The notes beneath the pieces are model-generated. The model was not told the DNA's origin, ran no database searches, and saw only the letters and a list, made by a program, of their open reading frames with translations. Below are positions 30,681-40,949 of a stretch of 64,000 nucleotides of DNA, piece after piece (positions within the stretch are counted from its first letter, which is position 1; each line of letters starts with the position of its first letter). Made by a program: the position numbers and the translations under genes. The stretch is from NCBI GenBank assembly GCA_963575745.1, contig CAUYUJ010008569.1:140112-204111 (forward strand), written 5' to 3'. The DNA comes from Prorocentrum cordatum (Eukaryota > Sar > Dinophyceae > Prorocentrales > Prorocentraceae).

Positions 30681-31994
30681 ATGTCCCATGGCCCCTGCAA
30701 GGGCGGCGGCGGCGGCGGCTGGCAGGGCGGCACCCCTCCCCCGTGGCGCGGCAGCGGCTCCAAGGGCTGGCAGCGGCAGGACTGGAGCTACTACGACTAC
30801 GGAGGCGCCCAGTGGTCTGGAGGCAAAGGCTACGGCACGGCTGGCAGGAGCGACTGCTGGAAGTGCGTGGCATGCGGTTGCGGCAAGACCACCGTCTGGG
30901 CGACGCACTGCAAGCACTGCGGTGCACCGAGGCAGGCCCCCACTGTCAGCCAACATGCTCCTCCTCGTGGCGTGTGGTCTCATCAGCAGGGTCTGCCTCG
31001 AGCGCCTGGGTATCACCCCCCAGGTGAGTGGGCTGCCCTCCCGCCTGGACCTCAGCTTGGCGGCGCAGCGCAAGGCACAGGCAGCGGCAGCCGAGGGCAG
31101 GATGTCCCTCTGGATGCAAAGGAGCTCCAGATGCTGGTCGCACTGGCGCGCCGCGCAGGTGACCAAGCCACAGCGGCCAGGCACCAGGGCCAGCTGGACT
31201 CCATGGCTGCGGCCTCGAAGCCACCGCCAAAGGCACTGCAGGGCCAGGTCAGCGACCTGCATCACCGCATCAAGAAGCTCGACGGCAGGCTGGAGGCCGA
31301 GCTGGCGAAGCTGGCGAGGCGGCAGGACGGCATCAGGGCGCAGGAGATTCTCATCCATGATTTGTCGAAGCAGTCCGAGGCCATGGTCACAGAACATCGG
31401 CAATTGGTTGCACAGCTTCACAGTGCAGTTGTTCCTCCCTCGGCCGACAAAGAGCCCACGCCTGGGCCCACCTTGTCACTTCGTGACCTCGTGGACGGGC
31501 GAGTATCCAACATCGTCATCGACGACGGGGGCCTCTTCTCAGTCGATGCTGACGGCATGGAGGACTCGGATCTACAAGAGGTGGAACGGCGTCGGGCTGA
31601 TTTCAAGGAGCACATTGGCAAGGCAGCCAAGGCCCTCTTCGCCGAAGCGATGGAGCGCGCGGCAGTCGCCAAAGCCGAGCACGACGGGCACCTCAAGCGC
31701 ATGGCCACCAAGCGCAGGAAGGGCTGCGATAGAGCCGCGTCGGCTGGGGGCGGAGTTCGTGAAGGGGGCGCTGAAGCAGCTGAGCCACATGCTGGCGGCG
31801 CCTGTGGCAGCGGCGACGCCACGGCCAGCGACGTCAGCCAGCCAGCCGCCCAAGCCAGCCGAGTCCGCGAACATGCAGCACGCGTTGCGGAGCGTGTTCA
31901 GCAGCAGCAGGCGGCGCCTGAGAGCAGCGGCACGGGTGAGCGGCACAGTGAGCAGCACAATCGCAGCCCCCCTGACTGTCAGCAGCAGGCCTGA
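30681..31994 (+). CDS. Retrotransposon ORF1 protein (zinc finger, coiled coil)
   Basis: 437 codons. ATG 30681 is the first in-frame ATG after the spliced leader; the frame is open back to 30585 but without another ATG. The N-terminus is Gly/Trp/Tyr-rich (MSHGPCKGGGGGGWQGGTPP, SYYDYGGAQWSGGKGYG). A Cys cluster follows at about residues 60-83 (CWKCVACGCGK...HCKHCGAPR), a likely zinc-binding, RNA-binding module. A charged coiled-coil region lies at about residues 165-225 (LHHRIKKLDGRLEAELAKLA). A Glu/Lys/Ala-rich region completes the protein. ORF1 proteins of non-LTR elements bind the element RNA in the ribonucleoprotein. ORF1 ends in TGA just before ORF2, which is in the next frame. Confidence 0.75.
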   Translation: MSHGPCKGGGGGGWQGGTPPPWRGSGSKGWQRQDWSYYDYGGAQWSGGKGYGTAGRSDCWKCVACGCGKTTVWATHCKHCGAPRQAPTVSQHAPPRGVWSHQQGLPRAPGYHPPGEWAALPPGPQLGGAAQGTGSGSRGQDVPLDAKELQMLVALARRAGDQATAARHQGQLDSMAAASKPPPKALQGQVSDLHHRIKKLDGRLEAELAKLARRQDGIRAQEILIHDLSKQSEAMVTEHRQLVAQLHSAVVPPSADKEPTPGPTLSLRDLVDGRVSNIVIDDGGLFSVDADGMEDSDLQEVERRRADFKEHIGKAAKALFAEAMERAAVAKAEHDGHLKRMATKRRKGCDRAASAGGGVREGGAEAAEPHAGGACGSGDATASDVSQPAAQASRVREHAARVAERVQQQQAAPESSGTGERHSEQHNRSPPDCQQQA

Positions 31995-31995
31995 A

Positions 31996-34900
31996 GGGGG
32001 GGATTCAACTTTTCCATGCTTGCAACACCTGACAGGTGTAACAGTTCGGTTTTTTTTTTTTTCTGAGGGAGGTCGACAGCGCGCGCAGGCTGTCAGGACC
32101 CCTCCTCCTCGTGCCCAACTTCTTCCTGTTTTGCCTCGAAATATTTGTCACAACGCGCTAGCTAGGGGGTGTATCCTCTCAGAGCCAGGGCAGGCGGGCA
32201 CTGCTCTTGGAGGCCCCTTTTTGCCCCCGCCACCTCCAGGCCACCAGTCGTTCCGTCTCAGGGTCGCGTCGGCCAACGGTAATGCCTGGGGGTCGGTGAA
32301 GGAGTGGCTCCCTAGCGTAGATGCTGAAGTCCTTCTAGTCCAAGAGCACAAGCTTTTGACTCAAGAGGCTTTGGATAGAGCTTCCTCTGTTTGTCTCGGC
32401 CTCGGTTTCAAATCGCTTTGGATCCCTGGCACGACTGGGCCCGAAGGCGGCCCTTCTGCGGGAGTTTCGATCCTGTGTCGCGCGAATCTTGGGCTTCATC
32501 GGGCGCCCTCGGGGCTCGAGCTGGCTCCTCATAGGGCCATCACGGCCCTGGTTCACGCGCCCCGAGGGGATGTGTTTCAAGTTTGTTCTGTGCATATGCG
32601 TGACTCGGAAGGGCTCTCGGAAGCTAACCTCGAGATACTGTCGGCGACAGGGGCGGAAGGGTCCACCCGCGGGAAACCATTCCTTGTCGGGGGAGATTGG
32701 AACATGGAGCCATCCGAACTCGCCAAGTCCCATTTCGCGAGCACCCTGGTTGGTCAAGTCATCGACCCCAGCAAGCCTACTTGCCACGCTGGCGCGGGCA
32801 AAGTTTACGACTACTTCGTTGTATCTGCTGGGCTCTCCAAGGGCGCCGCCGAAGTTCGCATATTCGAGGACGCTGGTTTCTTTCCACACAGTCCAGTCTG
32901 CCTCGATTTCCATGCAGGACTGGCCCAGATGCACTACCTCGCATTCAGACGCCCGCCTCCTCTCCCATCGGAAGTACCCTTTGGTCCACAGCCTGAGCCG
33001 ATGGACTTTAAGCGCGTGCATGCCCAGCTGGACGCGGTTTTCATTCGAGCGAAGCGAGGGGACGATGGGGTCATGACTGCTCGCCTATTTCGCGAAGCTT
33101 ACGCATCTTGGGCGGGCCTTGCTGAACGGGAACTATCAAGGACCATTCGGGGTTCAACTTCCAGTTTGGGGTCTAGGGGCATGGGGCCCAAGACTCATTG
33201 GAGGCCGATCCTTAGTAAAGATCACGGTTGCGTGCGGTACCCCCAGCTCCACGCCTGCCGCTGGCTCGCTTCGAAGTTCAAACGTCTTCTCTCCTGTGTG
33301 CAGCGGGGGGATTGGCCTCAGGCTCGGGACGTGGGGCGCGTGTTGTCGTCTCCTCCCCCAGTTTGTGTAAGCCCGACAACCTGTTCCCTGGGATTGAAGT
33401 GGTGTTTAGAAGCGTTTCCTCGGTGATCTCGGACCTCAAGGTTTTGGAAGACCCTCTGGAAGGGTCGGGCTCTGATCCTAGCTTCTTGGAGGCTCAGGAG
33501 GTTTTGTCAGCCCAAGTCGAAGAGGTCTCAACTCAGGTTACCGATTTTGTCTCTCAGTGTAGCGCCTTCTACGCAGCCAAGGCCAGACGTGATTGGGCTG
33601 ACTGGCTCACTGAGAATGTCGATCAGGGTGGCCGCAGGGCGCACGGCTACACGAAAGACCCTCAAGGATGGTCGCCATCTACTACGCTCAGTGCAGGAGG
33701 CTGCGCGGTGTCGGGCCCGCCGAAGCTGATCGTTTTCGCTCTTTGTGGGAAGGGCTGCCTCTACCTCAGAAAAGGCCAGGGAAAGTGAATACTCCCCTCC
33801 CTTCCATTTCGGTGGACACCATTCGTAAGGTTTCTCGCACTTTTGCCCACAGGTCTGCCACAGGCCTGGATGGGTTTCACATGAGACACTTTTCGGTGCT
33901 GTCCGACGGGGCTTTGTGGGCCCTCTCGCGTCTCTTCACGTTGATGGAACTCACGGGCGCCCTTCCCCCGCAGCTGGAGGCAATGATTATCGCGATGCTG
34001 CCGAAGCCCTCCACTGGCTTCCGCCCCATCGGGGTCTCCCCCAGCCCGCGCAGATTATGGGGGGGAAATGCAGGAGAGATTACGCGGTTGAGTGGGAAGG
34101 GAAACGCCAGAGAGAGCACTGGGCGGCGGGAAAATTCAAGTCTGCTTGCGATGTTGTTTGGCGGCAGGCCGCCCGTTCGGAGCCCTCCCGAGCCTGCGGG
34201 CAGCAGGCCTGTACTCTCCTCTGGGACTTTATCAAGTATTACGAGCGCATCCCTCTAGAACTTCTGGCACTTCGATGCAGGCAACACGGCTTCCCAGATG
34301 CGCTCACCGATGCGTGCATGGCGGGATACCGTTCTGCCCGCTTCCTGGTGCTAGCTGGAGTGGTGGCGCCTCCTACCTACGCGAGGGTTGGAATCATAGC
34401 GGGGTGCAGTTTCGCCACCACTATGATCAGAATATTTGCCCTGCGTGGCTTCGATCAATTGGAGGTCCCCAAGGGGATCACGTTCGATGCTTACATTGAC
34501 GACCTCGGGATTAATGCGATCGGGACCACTAGGCACATCATGAAAGAACTCCCGAGAGCGGCTAAGTCCCTCGAGGAGATCATCGAGAATGTTCTTTTTG
34601 CGCAAGTCTCCCCTGACAAGGTCGGGTTGGTCGCGTCGTCTAAGGAAATCGCTAGACATGCCCAGAAACGATTGGGGGGGGGCTTGGAGGAGTTTTCGCT
34701 GAGTCATTCGTCAATTTGGGGATTGATGACACTGCAGGCTGCGCCAGGCGAGTCCGAGGGCGCAACAGCAGAGCGAAGACGCGCTTTGCGAAAGCCTCTA
34801 GGCGTGCAGGCAGGCTGGCTCGTCAAAGAGGAGTTCTAGGACCGAGGGCTACCAAGCTTTGCTCAGCTGGACCTCTGGCGGGTGTGAGTTATGGGGCGGA

Positions 34901-36830
34901 GGTTCACGGTGTCAGTGATGGAGAGTTAACCAAAGTTAGACGCATGTGCGCCTCCACGATGAAGCCTGCCTGCGGCGGCCGAAGTTTAACCATTCTCAGC
35001 AGGATCGAAGGCGATCCCGCTTGGCGGGGTGCAGTGGCGCCAGCCATAAGGTGTGCCAAGGAAGTCTGGGCTCGTGCCACGAGGGTCACGGAAGTTTGTT
35101 TTACCTGGGCCGGGCTCCGAAACATGTGGCACGATGTTTTCGGGCGCTCGTGGACCTGGCGGACCGTGGGCGGGCCCATCGGGGCCATGAAACTTTCCTT
35201 GGCCCGCCTGGGATGGAGCATGCCCTCGCCCTTTGTTATGATCAGCGACTTGGGGGTAGAGCATTCGCTCACGCTCACTCCCCCTTCCCTCCTCCAGGTT
35301 TTCCTCAAAGAAGGGGTTTGGCGTTCTTTGGAGAGGGAAGCGGCCAGCAAGTACGGCCCCGATGGGGCCGAGTCTTTATGTTTTGACGTCGTCATCAAAG
35401 CTCTGCGTTCGAAGAAGTTTACGGCTCGCCAGAAAGGAACCATCCGTTGCTGCGCCCGTCAAGGAATTTGGCCCTACGCCCGCGCTCGAGCAGCAGGTTA
35501 CGAAGTAGAGGATCGTTGCCCGCTATGCCTTCAGCCTGGAGACACGATCTTTCATCGGCTGTATGCGTGCACGGCGGTGGAGGAGGAGAGGAGGGCGGTG
35601 ATTCCTAACAGTATTCTGGAGCAGGTTTTGAGGCAGTTCGAGGCGGTACCTGAGAAAGATCGGTTCCACCTTACCTCTGGCTTGTTTGGCCACCCCCAGC
35701 GCGTGCCCCCGCCCCCTAAGTCCGACAGCAAATCAGAGGAGGAGGATGGTATCCAGTTTCAGTTTTTTCCTGACGGCTTCGCTGCGGAAGGCATGGAGAT
35801 GCCCCGCGATGGCCGACGACAGATTTGGGGCCACGTTTTCTTAGATGGCTCGTGCTCGCGACAGGTTGTCCGCAGCTCGAATCGTGCTGGATGGGGCTTA
35901 GCTATGATGGGCCCTCCGTCGAACCTCTTAGCCAGGTGCTGGGGCCCCGTATGGGACAGCTGCCCGCAGACACCACAGGCTGGAGAATTCTCGGCATATG
36001 CGATGGCTTGCGCTTTCCTGTCTGCACCAGCAATACTGTATTCAGATTGCCAAAACGTTGTTTCCATGCACGGCATGGCCCGACATGAGCAACTTTCCCC
36101 CAAGCGTCCATACTCGGGGCTTGTGACGCAGGGTCGTTCTCTGGGGGGAAAATGGACGCTTGGATGTGTGAAAGTGCCCGCACACCTTCCCATCGATGAT
36201 CCCGAGATCGACGACGATGAGCGGTTTCGAAGGATCGGGAACGACTTCGCCGACAGGGCCGCCAGGTTGGGGGCAGACTCCCATCAGGCGCCGTCGGAGG
36301 AGTTAGCCAACGAATGCTCAGCTCTAGTGAATTCGGCTCTAATGGCGGTCAAATTGTGCGCAGCGCTTCTGCCACTCTGGCCGCGCACGGACCTCTCCCG
36401 TGCATCGTGGTCTGCGCCTGCTCCTGCCCCTCGCACTCCTGTTTCGCCCCATCGTTGGGAGTGGCTGGGGCCGCTTGGAGGGGGCCAACGTTTTTGGAGT
36501 TGCCAAGGGTGCCTCAGGACGTCACGCAACGCCGCTGACAAAGAGCCTGCCCCAGGCCACTGTTCTGATTCTTTGAAGGTGGATGTTCGGCGGCTTCGAG
36601 CTTTAAACCACAAGTGTATCCTCCTGGATTGTTCGAACGGGTCGTTTGTTGTCGTTTGCACTGTGTGCCAGAGATACACTAGTGGAGCCCGCCTAGCAGC
36701 TCTCAATAAGATTTGTCCAGGTCAGAAAGTTTCGGTTTACAACTCTGACGCTTGGAACAAGATTTGTAAGGGACTCCATCCTAAAGCGAAAGGGGCCACC
36801 TCACTCTCAGACACTTACAGTGTGCTTTAA
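31996..36830 (+). pseudogene. Retrotransposon ORF2 (endonuclease, RT, zinc finger, RNase H), frameshifted
   Basis: Domains in order. An endonuclease/exonuclease/phosphatase fold spans about 32260-32930, with LLVQEHKL (catalytic Glu), FLVGGDWNMEP (GDWN) and KVYDYFVVS. A linker with AKARRDWADWL lies at about 33576. Reverse transcriptase spans about 33800-34700: TGLDGFHMRHFSVLSD, LPPQLEAMIIAMLPKP, then VLWD-equivalent LLWDFIKYYERI, the GCSFATT box and catalytic YIDD at about 34492-34503. A CPLCLQPGDTIFHRLYAC finger lies at about 35518-35571. RNase H spans about 35836-36280: FLDGSC, AGEFSAYA, LYSDCQNV, RIGNDFADRAARLG, giving the D-E-D-D set. Frame changes are needed near 33360, 33730, 34060 (G7) and 34678 (G9). 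No ATG lies near the ORF2 start, so expression may depend on ORF1 readthrough or frameshifting. A T14 run occurs at about 32050. Confidence 0.85.
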
Positions 36831-36862
36831 GCATGCAGCGGGAGCCAAAGTGCTCAAAAAAA

Positions 36863-37105
36863 TCCTCCTCCTCCTCCTCCTCCTCCTCCTCCTCCTCCTC
36901 CTCCTCCTCCTCCCTCCTCATCCTCCTCCTCCTCTCCTCCTCCTCCTCCTCCTCCTCTCCTCCTCCTCCTCCTCCTCCTCCTCCCCTCCCCCTCCTCCTC
37001 CTCACTCCTCCTCCTCCTCCTCCTCCTCCTCCACCTCCTCCTCCTCCTCCTCCTCCCTCCTCCTCCTCCTCCTCCTCCTCCTCCTCCTCCTCCTCCTCCC
37101 CCTCC
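36863..37105. repeat. TCC microsatellite at the retrotransposon 3' junction
   Basis: TCC/CTC units follow immediately after the A run of the retrotransposon. The 5' flank of the element is the same repeat on the same strand. Confidence 0.95.
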
Positions 37106-38040
37106 ACAATTATTCAATATGAATACTACTCCCCTCTTCCCCTGATGACGTCTTGGGAGTATTCGCCCCCCCCCGCGTACTGTTTTTTAACACACAGGTT
37201 TCCCCGGAGTTGGGTTTTCGCTTGCATGTTTTTCTAAAATGCTGCTTTCGCTGAGGCGCCGGCCTCATTTTCGGGCCCCGCTCGTTCCGAATCGTGCTCC
37301 CGCTGCAGCGCTGGCATCATTTCCGCTGGCGCGCCCGGGCTGCACGCCCGAGCCGGCGCCGGGGCTGGCGCTCGGGCAGGGTCCGGAGCCGGTTCCGGCC
37401 GGCGCCGGAAAATCGAGTTCCGAGGCGGCGCCGAAAAAAAGGCCATTCTAATATACATTTTTCTTTCGAAAATACTGAATTTCTGCTTCCGGCGCCCCTC
37501 CGGGCCGATTCCGACGCCCAGGCCGGCGCCCGAGCCGGCGCCCGGGCCGGACGCCCGAGCCGACGCCCGGGCTGGCGCTTCTGGCGCCCGGGAAGCCTTC
37601 CCCGGAGTTAGGTTTTCGCTTCCAATTTTTCCTAAAATGAAGTGCTGGCCTCATTTCCGGGCCCCGCTCGTTCCGAATCGTGCTCTCGCTGCAGCGCTGG
37701 CCTCATTTCCGTGCTCCCGCTCGTTCCGAATCGTGCTCCCGCTGCAGCGCTGGCCTCATTTCCGCGCTTCCGCTCGTTTCGACTCGTGCTCCCGCTGCAG
37801 CGCTGGCGTCATTTCCCGTGCCATGCCACGGCATGCAATGCAATGCCAGGTTGATACTACGCTTCGCGGTGTTCTTCTACGCCATGCCACGCCGTGCTCT
37901 ACAATGCATCGCGTACCCTTTCGGGATCATCGCCTTGCTTGACATCCGACTGTGCGAGTAGAGAGGGGATCTGCGCCATGGTAAGGGATGGGAGGGAGGC
38001 ATACGATGTCAGATATGACGCGAGCGCACCTAGCTTGCCC
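37106..38040 (+). repeat. Repeat unit D15, copy a
   Basis: Begins CACAATTATTCAATATGAAT and contains CTTCCCCTGATGACGT, CTGAGGCGCCGGCCTCATTT and three tandem units of about 53 bp (CGTTCCGAATCGTGCTC, CCGCTGCAGCGCTGGC). It then has a CATGCCACGGCATGCAATGC palindromic patch and ends at GCGCACCTAGCTTGCCC. An extra GC-rich insert at 37330-37600 (GGCGCCCGAGCC repeats) is absent from copy b. Confidence 0.85.
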
Positions 38041-38055
38041 TCCTCCCCCTCCTCC

Positions 38056-38620
38056 CCCTCCACAATTATCCAACATGAATACGATTCTCCTCTTCCCCTG
38101 ATGACGTGCTGGGAGTGTTCGCCCCCCCCCCCCCGCGTCCTGCTTTTTTACACACAGGATTCCCGGGAGTTGGGTTTTCGCTTGCACTTTTTTTCAAAAT
38201 GCTGCTCTCGCTGAGGCGCCGGCCTCATTTTCGGGCCCCGCTCGTTCCGAATCGTGCTCCCGCTGCAGCGCTGGCCTCATTTCCGTGCTTCCGCTCGTTC
38301 CGAATCGTGCTCCCGCTGCAGCGCTGGCCTCATTTCCGCGCTTCCGCTCGTTTCGACTCGCGTTCCCGCTGCAGCGCTGGCGTCATTTCCCGTTCCATGC
38401 CACGGCATGCAATGCAATGCCAGGTTGATACTACGCTTCGCGGTGTTCTTCTACGCCATGCCACGCCGTGCTCTACAATGCATCGCGTACCCTTTCGGGA
38501 TCATCGCCCTGCCTGACATCCGACTGTGCGAGTAGAGAGGGGATCTGCGCCACGGTAAGGGATGGGAGGGAGGGGTAGGATGTCAGACATAACGCGAGCG
38601 CACCTAGCTTGCCCTTCCCC
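38056..38620 (+). repeat. Repeat unit D15, copy b
   Basis: Head-to-tail second copy of the preceding unit, more than 90 percent similar by eye over most of its length, with two and a half of the 53-bp units. The two copies are joined through a short CCTCC run. Confidence 0.9.
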
Positions 38621-39236
38621 TCCCCCTCCCCCCCCCCTGCTCCTCTTTCGCATCCTCCTCCTCCTCCGCCTGCTCCTCCACCGGTCCCTCCCCCGCTGGG
38701 GCCCCAGTTCTCTCGCGGCCCGCAGACGCAGCTGCGGCCTCGGCAGGCCGCTCCCCCCGTGCCCTCCCTTGGGGGCGGGGGGGCCCGCGCCGGCTGGGAA
38801 GCGCGGGGGCCACGAGGGGCGGCGGGAGCCAATCCAGCAGTCGCGCATGGCGTTAAGTCGGACCTGTCCTTCTACAGGGGAAATGTTCAAAATTGTCTAA
38901 CACACACACACACACAAAAAAAAAGTCTGGGGAATTTGTTTTGTCCTTTTGACCATTTTGGAGTATTTAGTTGCGTACGTTTGATTTGTCGTCGGAAATC
39001 CCTTTGCAGGGGGACACGTCCGACTTAAAACATGGCGTTCCGAGGCCTGGGCCGGGACGGCGGCCCTGACCCGCAAGCGCCGAAAGGGCGGAGAGGGTCT
39101 CGTGCCTCGCGCCGTGAGCGATGCGGAAGCACGTTTTCGGGCGACCCGGTTCTGGATTGGAGCGGCGGATGCCCGGAGGGATCAGGAGCTCAGAGGCAAG
39201 GGGCCAGGAATTCCAGTCTCAGTCGAAGGCCCCCTG
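38605..39236 (+). CDS. Candidate gene segment with introner-like intron
   Basis: Plus-strand frame 38605-38851 (end: ATRGGGSQSSSRAW) and frame 39010-39236 (RSEAWAGTAALTRKRRKGGE, AVSDAEARFRATRFWIGAAD, ELRGKGPGIPVSVEGPLV) both read like protein. They join in frame if 38852-39009 (158 bp, GTTAAGT...CTTTGCAG) is an intron. The second segment ends at CTG|GTGAGT, a good 5' splice site. I do not recognise the protein. The true start, the next exon and expression are unknown. The N-terminal part is Ser/Ala/Arg-rich and overlaps a TCC run near 38645. Confidence 0.35.
38846..39039. mobile_element. Inverted-repeat element T6, copy c, with target duplication
   Basis: Terminal inverted repeats TTAAGTCGGAC.TGTCC and GGACACGTCCGACTTAA. 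The element is flanked by a direct repeat CATGGCGTT at 38846-38854 and 39031-39039; the last TT of the left copy may belong to the element. The interior has a (CA)n run and GTCTGGGGAATTTG. It can act as an intron using GT at 38852, inside the left target repeat, and AG at 39008-39009, inside the element. Confidence 0.8.
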
Positions 39237-39597
39237 GTGAGTGGCAACCCCAGGGCGTTTCAAGGCATGGCCGAAACCTCCTATTGGGGCGTCTGGATGA
39301 ACATCCTCCCCGTGGAATCGCCCCAGCATCGGCCAGCGGCACCACCCTCATGGACTAGCTGCACCACGGCCACTGGCATCGGTCTCGGCCATCCCATGAA
39401 CTTTAAGGATGTGAACCGTTGTCGGACAGCTACTCGATTCTGACAGCACGGATTTCCCTCAAGCTGCCCCATCTCTTGTATTGTGCCGATGACAGCTTCA
39501 TCCCTATGACGGGTTGCGTTACCCTTTACAAGCTTGTAGCGAGCGTGGCAATCCTCCTCCACCATTCGTCTCCTCGCTGCCCCTCCTCCCCCCTTCC
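39237..39597. other. Unassigned, intron-like
   Basis: Follows the GTGAGT site. No domain is seen, and open frames end at 39443 (plus) or run antisense. Confidence 0.35.
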
Positions 39598-39718
39598 CAG
39601 ACATCCGACGTCTTGATGGTTTCAAGACGGAGCCCCTGGAAGTCCAGACCCCTTCCCCGGGGCCGGTGTCTCATCCAGAGTGGTGTTTGACGGCCCGTGG
39701 GCCCGGCGAGGGCCCCAG
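39598..39718 (+). repeat. Dispersed repeat D1, copy b
   Basis: The best-preserved copy: CAGACATCCGACGTCTTGAT, GGAGCCCCTGGAAGTCCAGA, CCCCTTCCCCGGGGCCGGTG, CATCCAGAGTGGTGTTTGAC and GGCCCGTGGGCCCGGCGAGG. It follows a TCC-rich stretch. Confidence 0.7.
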
Positions 39719-40949
39719 GAGGCCGAACATTGGCAAAAAGCCTCTCCGTGGTGGTGCCTGCATGGAGCGATTCTGTACCCATCACGGCTCAAGGGATCGT
39801 GGCACAGCCGCGGGTGCGCGTTTTGGAACTCCCTCTATCTCGTCGGACGACGGTCCATCGTGCGAGCGCGGTCGGTCTCGGCTGACTTCGAAGGCACTGC
39901 ACACCCTTCAAGTCCGCGCGCGAGCTTTTTGGTGGTATGTCCGCGTCGTCTCGCCTCGAGACGGAGCAGCAAGAGTAATTACGTCGCCACTCTTGCTGCT
40001 CGTGGCCTCATATCGTTAAGCTGCTGCACTTTGGCAACACATACACATGCATGGCTTGGTTATGACGATTGTATAGCCTCGTTGACCGCATTGAAGAGAG
40101 CGTTTTAAGCGCCTTTCTCACTCCCTGATGCTGGATCGTCCTTCGATGTCAGAGTTCTAGACGAATTCAACCATGCAAGAGTGGCGAGAGCTCAGTACGC
40201 AGCGGATGCAGTGCTTATTCCCCTTACGGCTGTAATGCTGCCGCTAGTGACTTGCATGCATGCTACGAGTTCCACCGACTGGGATGCCATTTTCAGAGCA
40301 GCGTTCATGTGCTGGCGTCTCGCTGCAACGTTGTACGTGAAGTACTTGAGAAAGTCGCCTGGATTTCGCCTCGTGGAATTGTTTTACAAAGCGTTCATTT
40401 TGTTATTTGCAGTTCGAACGCACTTAGCGGACACACAGCGACTTCTAATGTACGGCGGAGTACGGAGTGCCTCACGAGTAGGGCTTGCGGTCTGGATACT
40501 AGATTATATAGGCTCACGCCACATCCGCCGACCCCTTGTTATGTTTTGTTTGCCGAGATACCGCTTCCCAGGTCTTCTCTGGAAACCGCGGCCCTTGGGC
40601 CGTCTTGCATCCCAATTGGGGGCCTTCTGAGCTGTCTTGGACGCGATCGTGGTACTGGCGGCCCGGGCCCCGGGTCGGCACACTCTCCGAGATCACCCTT
40701 CTTTGGCTAACGACTTCTTCCCAGGCCATTCGGGCTCCTAGGCGGGTTCCCGAGGGCTACGCCAGGGGAAACAGGAAGAGGAGGGAATGATAGAAAGGGA
40801 GGGAGTTGATCGATGTTTCTGTTTGGGGGCCAGGGCAAGGAAATTATTATAGAGGCGGTGGATCAGACTGCCTGGGGTGGCATTGTCGCTACGGCTGGAC
40901 TCCGAGGGAGTGTCTCGTGGCCTTCGGCCCATCCGGCCGCTGTGCCTGG
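39719..40949. other. Unassigned, with one 149-codon frame
   Basis: The plus-strand frame 40181-40630 has hydrophobic stretches (VLIPLTAVMLPLVTC, LFYKAFILLFAV) but no family. A spliced-leader-like 22-mer with 17 matches lies at 39772-39793 (see findings). No other signal. Confidence 0.3.

Larger units (their letters stand above)
30563..36862 (+). mobile_element. Non-LTR retrotransposon, full length, spliced-leader capped
   Basis: The element runs from a DinoSL sequence at 30563 to a 7-A run at 36856-36862. It carries ORF1 (zinc-finger/coiled-coil) and ORF2 (AP-type endonuclease, reverse transcriptase, CCHC-like finger, RNase H). It has no LTRs and only about 25 bp of 3' untranslated sequence before the A run. 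Both sides are TCC microsatellite, so the target duplication cannot be measured. The DinoSL at the extreme 5' end implies that the parental transcript was trans-spliced before reverse transcription. ORF1 is open throughout. ORF2 has about four frameshifts, two of them at long G runs, so the copy is either slightly degraded or affected by sequencing error. Confidence 0.85.

Noticed and set aside
30688-31990. Upstream part of the long frame that later becomes ORF2
   Set aside because: It overlaps ORF1 in another frame and is Arg/Pro-rich. ORF2 homology starts only near 32260.
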